Source: Gulosibacter massiliensis
GTDB lineage: Bacteria > Actinomycetota > Actinomycetes > Actinomycetales > Microbacteriaceae
Length of the DNA stretch: 6,052 nucleotides
NCBI GenBank assembly: GCA_943325745.2
Contig: CALPQP020000051.1
Coordinates: 1-6,052 of the forward strand
Direction of reading: 5' to 3'
Made by a program: the position numbers and the translations under genes. The number at the start of each line of letters is the position of its first letter. The stretch's first letter is position 1. The notes beneath the pieces were generated by a model. The model was not told the origin of the DNA, did not search any database, and saw only the letters and a list, made by a program, of their open reading frames with translations. This document shows positions 1-5,885 of this stretch, one piece after another.

Positions 1-10
1 GCCCCTTCGA

Positions 11-16
11 TAGGCT
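11..16 (+). promoter_or_regulatory. candidate -10 element for orn (leaderless start)
   Basis: The hexamer TAGGCT fits the actinobacterial TANNNT -10 pattern and ends 6 bases before the orn ATG. Transcription starting about 7 bases after the hexamer would begin on or next to the A of the start codon, giving a leaderless mRNA. No purine-rich Shine-Dalgarno sequence lies between it and the ATG. The -35 region would fall outside the window and cannot be judged. Confidence 0.4.
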
Positions 17-22
17 AAACGA

Positions 23-679
23 ATGGCAGCGAACGACTATCTCAACGACAAGCGCTTCATCGTGTGGCTCGACCTCGAAATGACGGGTCTGAACATCAAC
101 ACCACCGAAGCCGGCAAGCGCGATGACGAAATCGTCGAAATCGGGGTCATTGTGACCGACGGCAACCTCGTTCCGCAAGACAATGGGCTGCAACTCGTCA
201 TCAAGCCGACCGACGCCGCCATGGCAAACATGGGAAGTTTCGTTCGCAACATGCACGACAAGAGCGGGCTGTTGCCCCTCATCAAAGACGGAGTCTCGGT
301 CGCCGAGGCGGAAAAACAAGTCCTCGCGTACATCACGAAGCACGTCCCCGTTCGTCAAACCGCTCAGATGGGCGGCAACACCATTCACATGGATCGTCGT
401 TTCTTGGCCAAATACATGCCATCCGTCGAAGACTGGGTGCACTACCGAAACGTCGACACCTCAACGATCAAGGAAGTGCTGTTTCGATGGTTCCCCTACG
501 TCGTCGAGGCAGCCCCCGAGAAAATTGGCAATCACCGCGCCTTAGCCGACGCGATCGAGTCGATTCGCGAGCTCGCGTTTTACCGCGAACTCTTGTTCAG
601 TATGGATTCAATCCCCGCTGACAAACTCGAAGCAGCGAAGAAGACCGCCACCGATGCATGGGCAGAATTACTGGCATAA
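23..679 (+). CDS. orn: oligoribonuclease (DEDDh 3'-5' exoribonuclease)
   Basis: Orn degrades the 2-5 nt RNA fragments left by other RNases, and in many bacteria also pGpG from cyclic-di-GMP turnover; it acts in the cytoplasm. The 218-aa protein carries the complete DEDDh set. D17 and E19 lie in WLDLEMTGLN, D124 in the HMDRRFLAKYMP stretch, and H171 and D176 in NHRALADAIES. The YRNVDTSTIKE segment (about 141-151) is also typical of Orn. At 218 aa it is slightly longer than the usual 180-205, with about 10 extra residues before the first motif. The ATG at 23 is the only start seen upstream of the exonuclease motif, and no clear ribosome binding site precedes it. tRNA-His follows after 26 bp with no terminator between, so the two may be co-transcribed. 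Assignment is secure. Confidence 0.96.
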   Translation: MAANDYLNDKRFIVWLDLEMTGLNINTTEAGKRDDEIVEIGVIVTDGNLVPQDNGLQLVIKPTDAAMANMGSFVRNMHDKSGLLPLIKDGVSVAEAEKQVLAYITKHVPVRQTAQMGGNTIHMDRRFLAKYMPSVEDWVHYRNVDTSTIKEVLFRWFPYVVEAAPEKIGNHRALADAIESIRELAFYRELLFSMDSIPADKLEAAKKTATDAWAELLA

Positions 680-705
680 TGAAACAGTTGCGTTTCGGCG
701 CACAT

Positions 706-779
706 GGTGGCTATAGCTCAGTTGGCAGAGCGTCTGGTTGTGGTCCTGAAGGTCGCGGGTTCGAGCCCCGTTAGCCACC
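706..779 (+). tRNA. tRNA-His (anticodon GTG)
   Basis: A complete cloverleaf can be drawn. The extra G-1 (706) faces discriminator C73 (779), the identity pair of tRNA-His. The acceptor stem 707-713/772-778 has 7 pairs, and the D arm is 716-731. The anticodon loop 738-744 reads TTGTGGT with anticodon GTG at 740-742. The T arm 755-771 has loop TTCGAGC. The CCA end is not encoded (CAC follows 779), as in many actinobacterial tRNAs, so it must be added by the CCA-adding enzyme. Odd point: in the anticodon stem 733-737/745-749 the middle pair, T735 with T747, is a U-U mismatch. A Watson-Crick stem would have A at 747. Sequence and structure otherwise look functional. Confidence 0.95.
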
Positions 780-798
780 CACCGTAAATACCCCGGAA

Positions 799-1290
799 TC
801 AGGTTCGAACGATGACCGTTGCCGTCGTGATCGGATTGTTGTGCGCGATGTGATCGTTTACCTGGGCATCCCACGCCTCGTAAAAGGCGTTGAATTCACC
901 GCGGTCACGACCGCCCAATCGTTCTAACCGAAGTGTCTCGACGCATTCCACCCACAGCACCGTCGATGCGAGTTCGCGCGACCGTGGGGTACTGACGCCA
1001 CAACCCTCGATCACCACCACGGCGGCGGAAGGAACGTCGACGATGTCGCCCGCGATGTCGCGTTCCCAATCCCATGCACAGTATTGGCCAGGAAGCCCCG
1101 CAGCGAGGGGCGTCAACACGGTGTCGATCATCGCATCGCGCCCAGATGCCAGGCCGCCCCACCCGTGATAGGCAGCGTCAAGGTGGACGAGAGTCGCGTC
1201 GAGAGCGTCGGCGATACGTACCGCAAGATGCGTCTTGCCCACACCGCTTCTTCCATCAATCAGGACGATGTGCGGTTTAGGCGATTGCAC
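799..1290 (-). CDS. P-loop NTPase, uridine-kinase-like, unknown substrate
   Basis: A 163-aa cytoplasmic protein in the P-loop kinase fold. From the GTG start the Walker A motif GRSGVGKT is at residues 13-20. It is followed by LDAAYHGWGGL (37-47), CAWDWERD (71-78), a hydrophobic strand ending VVVIEG (91-96) that resembles the Walker B region of nucleoside kinases, and an arginine-rich lid-like stretch (about 121-133). This resembles small actinobacterial proteins labelled ATP-binding or uridine-kinase-like, whose substrate I do not know. The GTG at 1288-1290 is preferred: it overlaps the end of ykoC by 14 bp and has a GGGG stretch about 9 bases upstream. An in-frame TTG at 1318-1320 would add 10 residues and overlap by 44 bp. 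It is the last gene of the ykoEDC operon, so phosphorylating an imported thiamine precursor is conceivable, but that rests on position alone. Confidence 0.8.
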   Translation of the reverse strand: MQSPKPHIVLIDGRSGVGKTHLAVRIADALDATLVHLDAAYHGWGGLASGRDAMIDTVLTPLAAGLPGQYCAWDWERDIAGDIVDVPSAAVVVIEGCGVSTPRSRELASTVLWVECVETLRLERLGGRDRGEFNAFYEAWDAQVNDHIAHNNPITTATVIVRT

Positions 1291-2017
1291 TGTTCCATAC
1301 CCCAAGGTATGCGACCACAACCATGGATGAGACTCCGATGACGACCGAGCCCGTCATCAAAATCCAATCGCGAATTCCTAGCGGACGGTAGACACTCCAG
1401 GTTCGGTTTGGTCGTGAGAAGCCCCGAATCTCGGCGACATCACTCATGCGCACGGCGCGGCGAATCGCGATGACCAACGTGGTCAAGGCGACGGCGAAAG
1501 GTGTCGGAGCCCGCCCGTTCGCCCGTCGAGCCTGACGCGTCTCTTCGAGGTCGGATGAGATGACGGGGATCAGCCTCAACGCAATCAATGCCGCTAACGC
1601 GACTCGGTCCGGCACGATTCGCTTTACCGCGAATGTCGCCAACACTTCGTGAGCGGAAATCGCGCCGGCAACAAGAAGTGCGGGGAGCGCAAGGGCGAGG
1701 ATGCGGAGCATTGCCGCGCTGGACGTGGCGATTGATCCGTCGCTGATGTGCATGATTCCCCACTGGAATAGCGTGACACCACGATGCGTTCCGTATAACA
1801 GGGACGCAATCCCAGCCGTTCCGACCGCGGCGGCCAACACGACGAGAGATATTCGCGACGGCAGTGTGATGACATGCGAGGTCATTGCGGCGATGAACGC
1901 AACCAGCGGGAAACCCAAAAGAATCGGCATCCACGGGTCGACACTCCACACGAGTGCAAACGCCGGGACGGCACTCGCCACAATGAGCGCCACCGAATGC
2001 GGGTGCCGCGCGGTCAC
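1277..2017 (-). CDS. ykoC: ECF transporter transmembrane coupling protein (EcfT/CbiQ family, YkoC-like)
   Basis: This is the membrane T component that links the ATPases to the substrate-binding S component in an energy-coupling-factor importer. The 246-aa protein has hydrophobic segments near residues 8-27, 30-50, 56-75, 102-120, 137-153 and 217-241. The cytoplasmic coupling region between the fifth and last carries two arginine motifs that contact the ATPases. These are QARRANG (162-168), in place of the usual ARG or ARS triplet, and AEIRGFSR (195-202), close to the family E-x-RGF pattern. Translation starts at GTG (2015-2017), which shares GTGA with the TGA of ykoD, a typical translational-coupling overlap. 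The next gene, the P-loop protein, begins inside its last codons. The family is clear. The YkoC name rests on the ykoE-ykoD-ykoC order. Confidence 0.92.
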   Translation of the reverse strand: MTARHPHSVALIVASAVPAFALVWSVDPWMPILLGFPLVAFIAAMTSHVITLPSRISLVVLAAAVGTAGIASLLYGTHRGVTLFQWGIMHISDGSIATSSAAMLRILALALPALLVAGAISAHEVLATFAVKRIVPDRVALAALIALRLIPVISSDLEETRQARRANGRAPTPFAVALTTLVIAIRRAVRMSDVAEIRGFSRPNRTWSVYRPLGIRDWILMTGSVVIGVSSMVVVAYLGVWNSAIA

Positions 2018-3366
2018 AGTGGTTCACCAAGGTGGATGACTCGGTGCGCAAGCGAACGAACCAGCAACTGATCGTGAGATGCCAGCACAATGGAGCCTCC
2101 CGCATCGAGATAGTCCCGCAGCCGATCCAGGAGGTCGTGCCACGAATGCGCATCCTGACCGAATGACGGTTCGTCCAGCAAGAGAATTCGAGGCTCGCGC
2201 GACAGTGCAGCCGCGATCGCAAGTCGGCGGCGCTCTCCGCCACTCAGACTCTGGGGGTGACGGCGATCCATGCCGCGTAAACCGACCGCAGCGCGTTCGT
2301 GCGCGGGAGCTTCATCCCCCACCGTTCCGTTTCCGAACCCGTACGACGGGTTCTGAAGAACCGACGACGCAAGTTTCACGAGAGCACGAGCGGGACTCCG
2401 GTAGGGTTCGACGCTTTGATCGACGTATTCGACCGTTCCACCGTGTGGGGCGATCAACCCGCCGAGCACGCGCAGCGCTGCGGTTTTCCCGGCTCCGTTG
2501 AGACCCGTGATGGCTACGGCCTCGCCCTCTCGGAGGTTCAACGCCGGCAACCGAAAAGCCTTGGCCCCCTCGGCACGCCGAACGACGAGCTTCCGCGCGG
2601 TCAGCACGGTCTGCGCACCACGCTGTCGCGCTTTGGGTTTGGTGGCCCGCGAATGCCCCGGGACCCACACGCCCAACGCGACGAGCGCGCCGCGTTGCGT
2701 GGCTAACACCTCGTCGAGTGGGCCGTCCAAAGCAATACGACCATCCGCGACGACGATGATTCGATCAACCAGCTTGCGCCACAGCTTGATGCGGTGTTCG
2801 ACGATGACCAGCGCCGATTCAGAATCGTTGATGACTCGGTGAACGGCGTCTCGAACGGTTTCCATCGAAATTCCGTCAAGACTCGCGGTTGGTTCGTCCA
2901 AAACCAAAAGGTCGGGACGGGATGCCATCGCCGTCGCAATCGCGACGCGCTGCTTCTCGCCACCCGACAAGTGCCCGGTCGATGACTCGATGGGGTTCGT
3001 GACGCCGGCGGAGTCCAGCGCCTCACGGATTCGCTCTTCCACCTCCGACGGGTCGGTTACCGCGGTCTCGGCGACAAACGCGACCTCATCGCGAATCGTC
3101 GGGAAAAGAATCTGTTCGTCCGGTTCCTGGCCGACATATGCCACCGATTTTGCTCGGTTTACGCGGGTGCCGTATTCCTGAACGCTGGAGGAATCGACCA
3201 ACCCAGCGATAGCCCGGACAAGAGTCGACTTCCCGCCGCCGCTCGGGCCAGTGATGAGGATTCTCTCGCCCGGGGCGATTTTGAATGTGATGTCGCGCAG
3301 CGTCTCGAAATCAGAACCGTTGAATGCCAACGACCACGATTTGAATGACACGAGGCTACGGGACAT
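2014..3366 (-). CDS. ykoD: ECF transporter ATPase with two fused ABC domains (YkoD-like)
   Basis: The motor of the importer: one 450-aa chain holds both ATP-binding cassettes that other ECF systems make as EcfA and EcfA'. Domain 1 has Walker A GPSGGGKST (40-48), Q-loop VGQEPDEQ (78-85), signature LSGGEKQR (133-140), Walker B LLVLDEPTASLD (153-164) and H-loop histidine H191. A basic linker (about 238-252) follows. Domain 2 has Walker A GLNGAGKT (288-295), Q-loop VLQNPSY (336-342), signature LSGGERRR (374-381), Walker B ILLLDEPSFGQD (394-405) and H431 in ASHD. All catalytic residues are present in both halves, so both sites should hydrolyse ATP. The ATG start lies one base after the ykoE stop (TGAGATG), and its TGA overlaps the ykoC start by 4 bp. 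The fused layout is normal for YkoD. Confidence 0.96.
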   Translation of the reverse strand: MSRSLVSFKSWSLAFNGSDFETLRDITFKIAPGERILITGPSGGGKSTLVRAIAGLVDSSSVQEYGTRVNRAKSVAYVGQEPDEQILFPTIRDEVAFVAETAVTDPSEVEERIREALDSAGVTNPIESSTGHLSGGEKQRVAIATAMASRPDLLVLDEPTASLDGISMETVRDAVHRVINDSESALVIVEHRIKLWRKLVDRIIVVADGRIALDGPLDEVLATQRGALVALGVWVPGHSRATKPKARQRGAQTVLTARKLVVRRAEGAKAFRLPALNLREGEAVAITGLNGAGKTAALRVLGGLIAPHGGTVEYVDQSVEPYRSPARALVKLASSVLQNPSYGFGNGTVGDEAPAHERAAVGLRGMDRRHPQSLSGGERRRLAIAAALSREPRILLLDEPSFGQDAHSWHDLLDRLRDYLDAGGSIVLASHDQLLVRSLAHRVIHLGEPL

Positions 3367-3367
3367 C

Positions 3368-3934
3368 TCACCGTCCGAACGTCGCGAGGATACCGGTTTT
3401 GGTCAGAGCGCGCACGAGCATGACAGTGAGCCCAGCACCGAGAATGACGCCCGACACCGCAGCAGACGAGATGAACACGGCCGCGAATTCGGGGCCTGTT
3501 CCGGGGTACCAATAGAGATACTCGAGTGTTCCCTGAACGATCCCACCGAAAGCGCCGGCTATTGCCACAACATAAAAATCGACCTTGTTGTTTCGCATGA
3601 GCCGGAAACCGAGTTCCATTGCCAGTCCTTGCGCAAACCCCAAAATCAGAACAGTGAAACCCCATTGGTTCCCGATGATCGCCGAAACGGATGCGGCAAT
3701 CACTTCACCGAGAATCGCGGCTCCGGGTCGTCGCACGACCAAGGCCACCAGCAGTCCGCCGATTAGCCACACGCCTCCGAGGAGCCCGACGAACCCGGGT
3801 GTAAAGCCCGCGAGGGTAAGAGACAGCGGCGCATACGCTGCGTTCCACGCCACGAAAATCACTCCCGATGCGACAGCCAGAACCGCGGCGACGATGAGGT
3901 CGACGGTTCTCCAGCCAGTAAATGTATTGCTCAT
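3368..3934 (-). CDS. ykoE: ECF transporter S component, YkoE family (thiamine precursor uptake)
   Basis: The substrate-binding membrane subunit of the importer. The 188-aa, strongly hydrophobic protein has likely membrane segments near residues 11-30, 35-67 (two), 73-88, 92-111, 119-138 and 151-175. RRPGAAILGEVIAA (68-81) followed by GNQWG (88-92) are stretches I recognise from the YkoE family, where Bacillus YkoEDC is assigned to hydroxymethylpyrimidine or related thiamine-precursor uptake. W141, W143 and several aromatics near EYLYWYPG (138-145) could line the pocket (inference). The ATG at 3932-3934 is preceded by only a weak AGAAAG-type ribosome binding site, which lies within a possible hairpin. 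It is the first gene behind a TPP riboswitch, which supports the thiamine-related role. Whether the cargo is hydroxymethylpyrimidine, its aminomethyl form or thiamine cannot be read from sequence. Confidence 0.93.
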   Translation of the reverse strand: MSNTFTGWRTVDLIVAAVLAVASGVIFVAWNAAYAPLSLTLAGFTPGFVGLLGGVWLIGGLLVALVVRRPGAAILGEVIAASVSAIIGNQWGFTVLILGFAQGLAMELGFRLMRNNKVDFYVVAIAGAFGGIVQGTLEYLYWYPGTGPEFAAVFISSAAVSGVILGAGLTVMLVRALTKTGILATFGR

Positions 3935-3938
3935 GATG

Positions 3939-3960
3939 GTGCACTTTCTGTCGTGTGCAC
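3939..3960 (-). promoter_or_regulatory. candidate RBS-occluding hairpin of the ykoE riboswitch
   Basis: Two copies of the self-complementary hexamer GTGCAC (3955-3960 and 3939-3944) can pair over a 10-base loop. The second copy ends 4 bases before the ykoE ATG, and the weak AGAAAG ribosome binding site lies in the loop and stem edge. Folding would therefore hinder ribosome access. The first copy shares its GTG with CCCGTG (3958-3963 on this strand), which can instead pair with CACGGG at the 5' end of the aptamer. Confidence 0.5.
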
Positions 3961-3965
3961 GGGTT

Positions 3966-3984
3966 GGATTGGTCGTCCCAATCC
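3966..3984 (-). repeat. perfect 7-bp inverted repeat at the 3' edge of the TPP aptamer
   Basis: On the minus strand GGATTGG and CCAATCC flank a 5-base loop GACGA. The left arm contains the TGG that should close the P4 helix and part of the second strand of P5. This hairpin and the folded aptamer therefore exclude each other, as expected for a ligand-free alternative structure. No run of U follows, so it is not a convincing intrinsic terminator. Confidence 0.6.
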
Positions 3985-4053
3985 GGCATTACCCGGCTGG
4001 TGTGACGGTCGAAGCGGTTGCTTCCTCTCAGCCCTCTCGAGCTCCCGTGATTC
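3975..4053 (-). ncRNA. TPP riboswitch (THI element)
   Basis: On the minus strand the conserved blocks appear in order. CTGAGA (4026-4031) is preceded by the P3 helix AGCTC-GAGA-GGGCT. P2 can form between ACGG (4045-4048) and CCGT (4005-4008). An extra small hairpin, GAAGC-AACC-GCTTC, sits between them. The second half holds CCGG-GTAATG-CCGG, containing the hallmark TAATGCCGG (3983-3991), followed by TTGGGA. P4 closes as CCA/TGG where many members have CCT/AGG, a compensatory change that supports the fold. P1 looks weak. Binding thiamine pyrophosphate is expected to lower expression of the downstream ykoE operon, probably at translation because no terminator is seen. Ends are approximate. Confidence 0.9.
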
Positions 4054-4058
4054 GGTTC

Positions 4059-4064
4059 ATCATA
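4059..4064 (-). promoter_or_regulatory. candidate -10 element for the riboswitch-ykoE operon
   Basis: On the minus strand TATGAT differs from the TATAAT consensus at one base. Transcription about 7 bases downstream would start near 4052, exactly at the 5' edge of the TPP aptamer. No good -35 is seen 16-18 bases upstream, which is common in actinobacteria. Confidence 0.5.
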
Positions 4065-4068
4065 GCGT
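4063..4068 (+). promoter_or_regulatory. possible -10 element for the TerC gene
   Basis: TAGCGT matches TANNNT and would give a short leader of about 13 bases carrying the AGAG ribosome binding site (4077-4080). It overlaps the opposite-strand TATGAT by 2 bases. No recognisable -35 lies 17-18 bases upstream, so this is tentative. Confidence 0.22.
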
Positions 4069-4087
4069 GCTGAATTAGAGTGATGCC

Positions 4088-4921
4088 ATGATCGAATTTC
4101 TCTCTGACCCCGGGATGTGGGTTTCCCTCGCAACGTTGACTGTTTTGGAAATCGTCCTCGGCATCGACAACATCATCTTCATCGCCATTCTCGCGGCGAA
4201 CCTCCCGCCGGAACTTCGCAAGCGCGCCCAGTTCGTGGGGTTGAGCATGGCGCTCGTCACTCGCGTGGCAATGCTGTTCCTCGCTTTTTGGATTATCCAA
4301 TTGGAAACCGACATCGTTCACATCGGAGACTTCGGCTTTTCAGGTCGAGACCTGATTTTGATTGCGGGTGGGTTATTCCTGATATACAAATCCACCACTG
4401 AGATCCACGAAAAACTCGAAGGCTCCGAGGGTTCCGGAAACGCAACGACGAGCGGTTCGCGAGCGTTCGCAGCCATCATCGGTCAGATCCTCGTACTTGA
4501 TGTCATTTTCTCGATTGACGGAATCATCACCGCAGTCGGCATGACCGACAGCCTCGCCGTCATGATCATCGCCGTCGTCATCTCGTCTATCGTCATGCTT
4601 TTTGCGGCCGGAGTCGTCGGAGACTTCGTCGACAAACACCCGACCGTAAAGATGCTGGCTCTTGCGTTCCTCGTCCTCATCGGTGCTGCACTTGTCGCCG
4701 AAGGCTTTGGAACCGAAATCGAGAAGGCCTTCATCTACGGCCCAATGGCGTTCTCGGTCATTGTTGAAGCACTCAACATCACCTCCAAGAATCGTGAAGC
4801 AAAGCGCGTCCACCACGGAAATCCCCCCGTCAACCTGCGTGATTCGATTGTCGCTAAGCCCGTTTCGAAGAATAAGCCAACGAAAAAGCCGGTGGCCAAG
4901 AAACCCCGCACCACGCCGTAA
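4088..4921 (+). CDS. TerC family integral membrane protein (likely metal ion export or metalation)
   Basis: A 277-aa polytopic membrane protein of the TerC family, named for tellurite resistance. Bacterial members are tied to manganese export and to metal supply for exported enzymes. Predicted membrane segments lie near residues 11-36, 47-71, 87-101, 127-150, 155-180, 190-207 and 213-231, giving seven. Family signatures are VLEIVLGIDN (19-28) and VLDVIFSIDGIITAVGM (136-152); their acidic residues (E21, D27, D138, D144) are candidates for metal contact. The loop at 111-124 is rich in Gly, Ser and Thr. After residue 238 comes a cytoplasmic-type basic tail ending in repeated Lys-Pro steps (258-277). 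No CBS or CorC domain follows, unlike YoaE-type members. The ATG at 4088 has AGAG 7 bases upstream. It is divergent from the thiamine operon and converges on the glycosyltransferase. I see no manganese (yybP-ykoY) riboswitch in its short upstream region. Confidence 0.93.
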   Translation: MIEFLSDPGMWVSLATLTVLEIVLGIDNIIFIAILAANLPPELRKRAQFVGLSMALVTRVAMLFLAFWIIQLETDIVHIGDFGFSGRDLILIAGGLFLIYKSTTEIHEKLEGSEGSGNATTSGSRAFAAIIGQILVLDVIFSIDGIITAVGMTDSLAVMIIAVVISSIVMLFAAGVVGDFVDKHPTVKMLALAFLVLIGAALVAEGFGTEIEKAFIYGPMAFSVIVEALNITSKNREAKRVHHGNPPVNLRDSIVAKPVSKNKPTKKPVAKKPRTTP

Positions 4922-4927
4922 GTCTGA

Positions 4928-5740
4928 CTAGGGTTTGCGAATCGCCCGGCTGAGGCGCTTGCCCCAGTGCATCGTCTTGACGATGGGGTACACCGCCAAA
5001 AACGCCGCAGCGGGGACACGCAGTCTGCGGTCGGGGATGCCGTGGTGGTTGTAGGTCCGGTCGAATCGCATGAGATACGACACCATGTCCGCCGGGCTGT
5101 CGTCCATGCGACGAAGCGACATTCCCGCGACAACGTGCGGCGCATAAACGATTTTTAGTCCCGCCCGGTGAACGTGGACAGCGAGATCCAAGTCCTCGTG
5201 CATCAGGTCTTCTTCGTCGGCACAGGTTTCATCTCGAACGGCGACCCACGCCATGCGAGTCATTCCCATGTTCGAGCCAAACAAAAACTTGTAGTCCTTA
5301 ACCAGTTTGAACATCGCCTTACGCATCGTGTCATCCGCGATTTGGCCGAAGCGACGGAACGGAAATTCGTAATAGATGACGGGGCCCGTGATTGCGGCAA
5401 CGGTCGGGTCCGCGAAGGCTTTCGTTGTTTCTTCGACCCAGTTTGGCTCAACTATCGAGTCCGAGTCGATACGCCCGATGATGTCTCCCGTTGCCGCATC
5501 GAAACCCTTGTTTCGCGTCGGCGTAATTCCCTGCGAGTCCGCCTGTTCAATCAGGATGATGGGGACGTCGGGGTAAAGGGATTGAACCTCTTGCACAATC
5601 TCGACCGTCTTGTCCGTGGACTTGTTATTAACGACGATGATCTCGTGGGCCGGCACGGTCTGGGCGATGCATGCCTCGAGACACGGAAGAATCGTTTCTT
5701 CCTCGTTGTAGGCGGGAATGACGATTGAAACGCTCTTCAC
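4928..5740 (-). CDS. glycosyltransferase family 2
   Basis: A 270-aa GT-A fold enzyme transferring a sugar from a nucleotide sugar to an unknown acceptor, probably for cell-envelope polysaccharide or glycolipid. Motifs in order: SIVIPAYNEEE (5-15) starts the nucleotide-binding fold, VVNNKSTDKT (36-45) follows, and the metal-binding DSD (92-94) sits in GRIDSDSIVEPNW. FLFGSNMGM (152-160) lies in the acceptor region, and HEDLDLAVHVHRAG (181-194) contains the likely catalytic-base ED. Two arginines in GMSLRRM follow. A moderately hydrophobic stretch near the C terminus (about 243-256) could touch the membrane but is too short and charged nearby to call a transmembrane helix. The GTG start (5738-5740) has a good AAAGGA site (5745-5750) 4 bases upstream. 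It stands alone, with its stop 6 bp from that of the TerC gene. The specific sugar and acceptor cannot be assigned. Confidence 0.93.
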   Translation of the reverse strand: MKSVSIVIPAYNEEETILPCLEACIAQTVPAHEIIVVNNKSTDKTVEIVQEVQSLYPDVPIILIEQADSQGITPTRNKGFDAATGDIIGRIDSDSIVEPNWVEETTKAFADPTVAAITGPVIYYEFPFRRFGQIADDTMRKAMFKLVKDYKFLFGSNMGMTRMAWVAVRDETCADEEDLMHEDLDLAVHVHRAGLKIVYAPHVVAGMSLRRMDDSPADMVSYLMRFDRTYNHHGIPDRRLRVPAAAFLAVYPIVKTMHWGKRLSRAIRKP

Positions 5741-5769
5741 GATGTCCTTTCAGGCACGGTCGTGGGGAA

Positions 5770-5775
5770 AGTCTA
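5770..5775 (-). promoter_or_regulatory. possible -10 element for the glycosyltransferase gene
   Basis: On the minus strand TAGACT fits TANNNT and lies about 30 bases before the GTG start, leaving room for a leader with the AAAGGA site. The TTGACA-like sequence expected 16-18 bases further upstream is absent, so the call is weak. Confidence 0.25.
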
Positions 5776-5885
5776 TCGGTCAGCACGTCGTCACCGCGTG
5801 GCGATATGGGGGCGCGAGCGCAAAATCGTTTCGGCTGCAAACAACAATTGTTTTAAATCTTGTGCGCGATTCAACAAATCTGCGC

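Noticed and set aside
706..779. tRNA-His as an integration (att) site
   Set aside because: No second copy of its 3' end, no integrase gene and no change in gene type appear in the window.
799..1320. TTG at 1318-1320 as the start of the P-loop protein
   Set aside because: It would overlap ykoC by 44 bp, has its only GGAG 12 bases away, and adds 10 residues without motif. The GTG at 1288-1290 has better spacing and a smaller overlap, though the TTG cannot be fully excluded.
1440..2243. Long minus-strand open frame of 267 codons across the ykoD-ykoC junction
   Set aside because: It lies in another frame over two clearly coding genes, is rich in Arg, Cys and Ser typical of GC-driven shadow frames, and shows no recognisable domain.
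2014..3366. Possible gene-fusion artefact or frameshift joining two ABC ATPase genes
   Set aside because: The single frame is uninterrupted, both halves keep every ABC motif, and fused double ATPases are the normal form of YkoD.
3251..3766. Plus-strand open frame of 171 codons opposite ykoE and the ykoD start
   Set aside because: Composition rich in His, Asn, Glu and Arg with no domain; it is antisense to well-supported transporter genes.
3966..3984. Intrinsic terminator of a transcription-attenuating riboswitch
   Set aside because: The 7-bp stem is perfect, but no U run follows on the minus strand (CAACCCGTG comes next), so an anti-aptamer hairpin is the better reading.
4022..4087. Manganese (yybP-ykoY) riboswitch upstream of the TerC gene
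   Set aside because: TerC genes often have one, but the plus-strand sequence here lacks its conserved loops and is occupied by the opposite-strand TPP aptamer.
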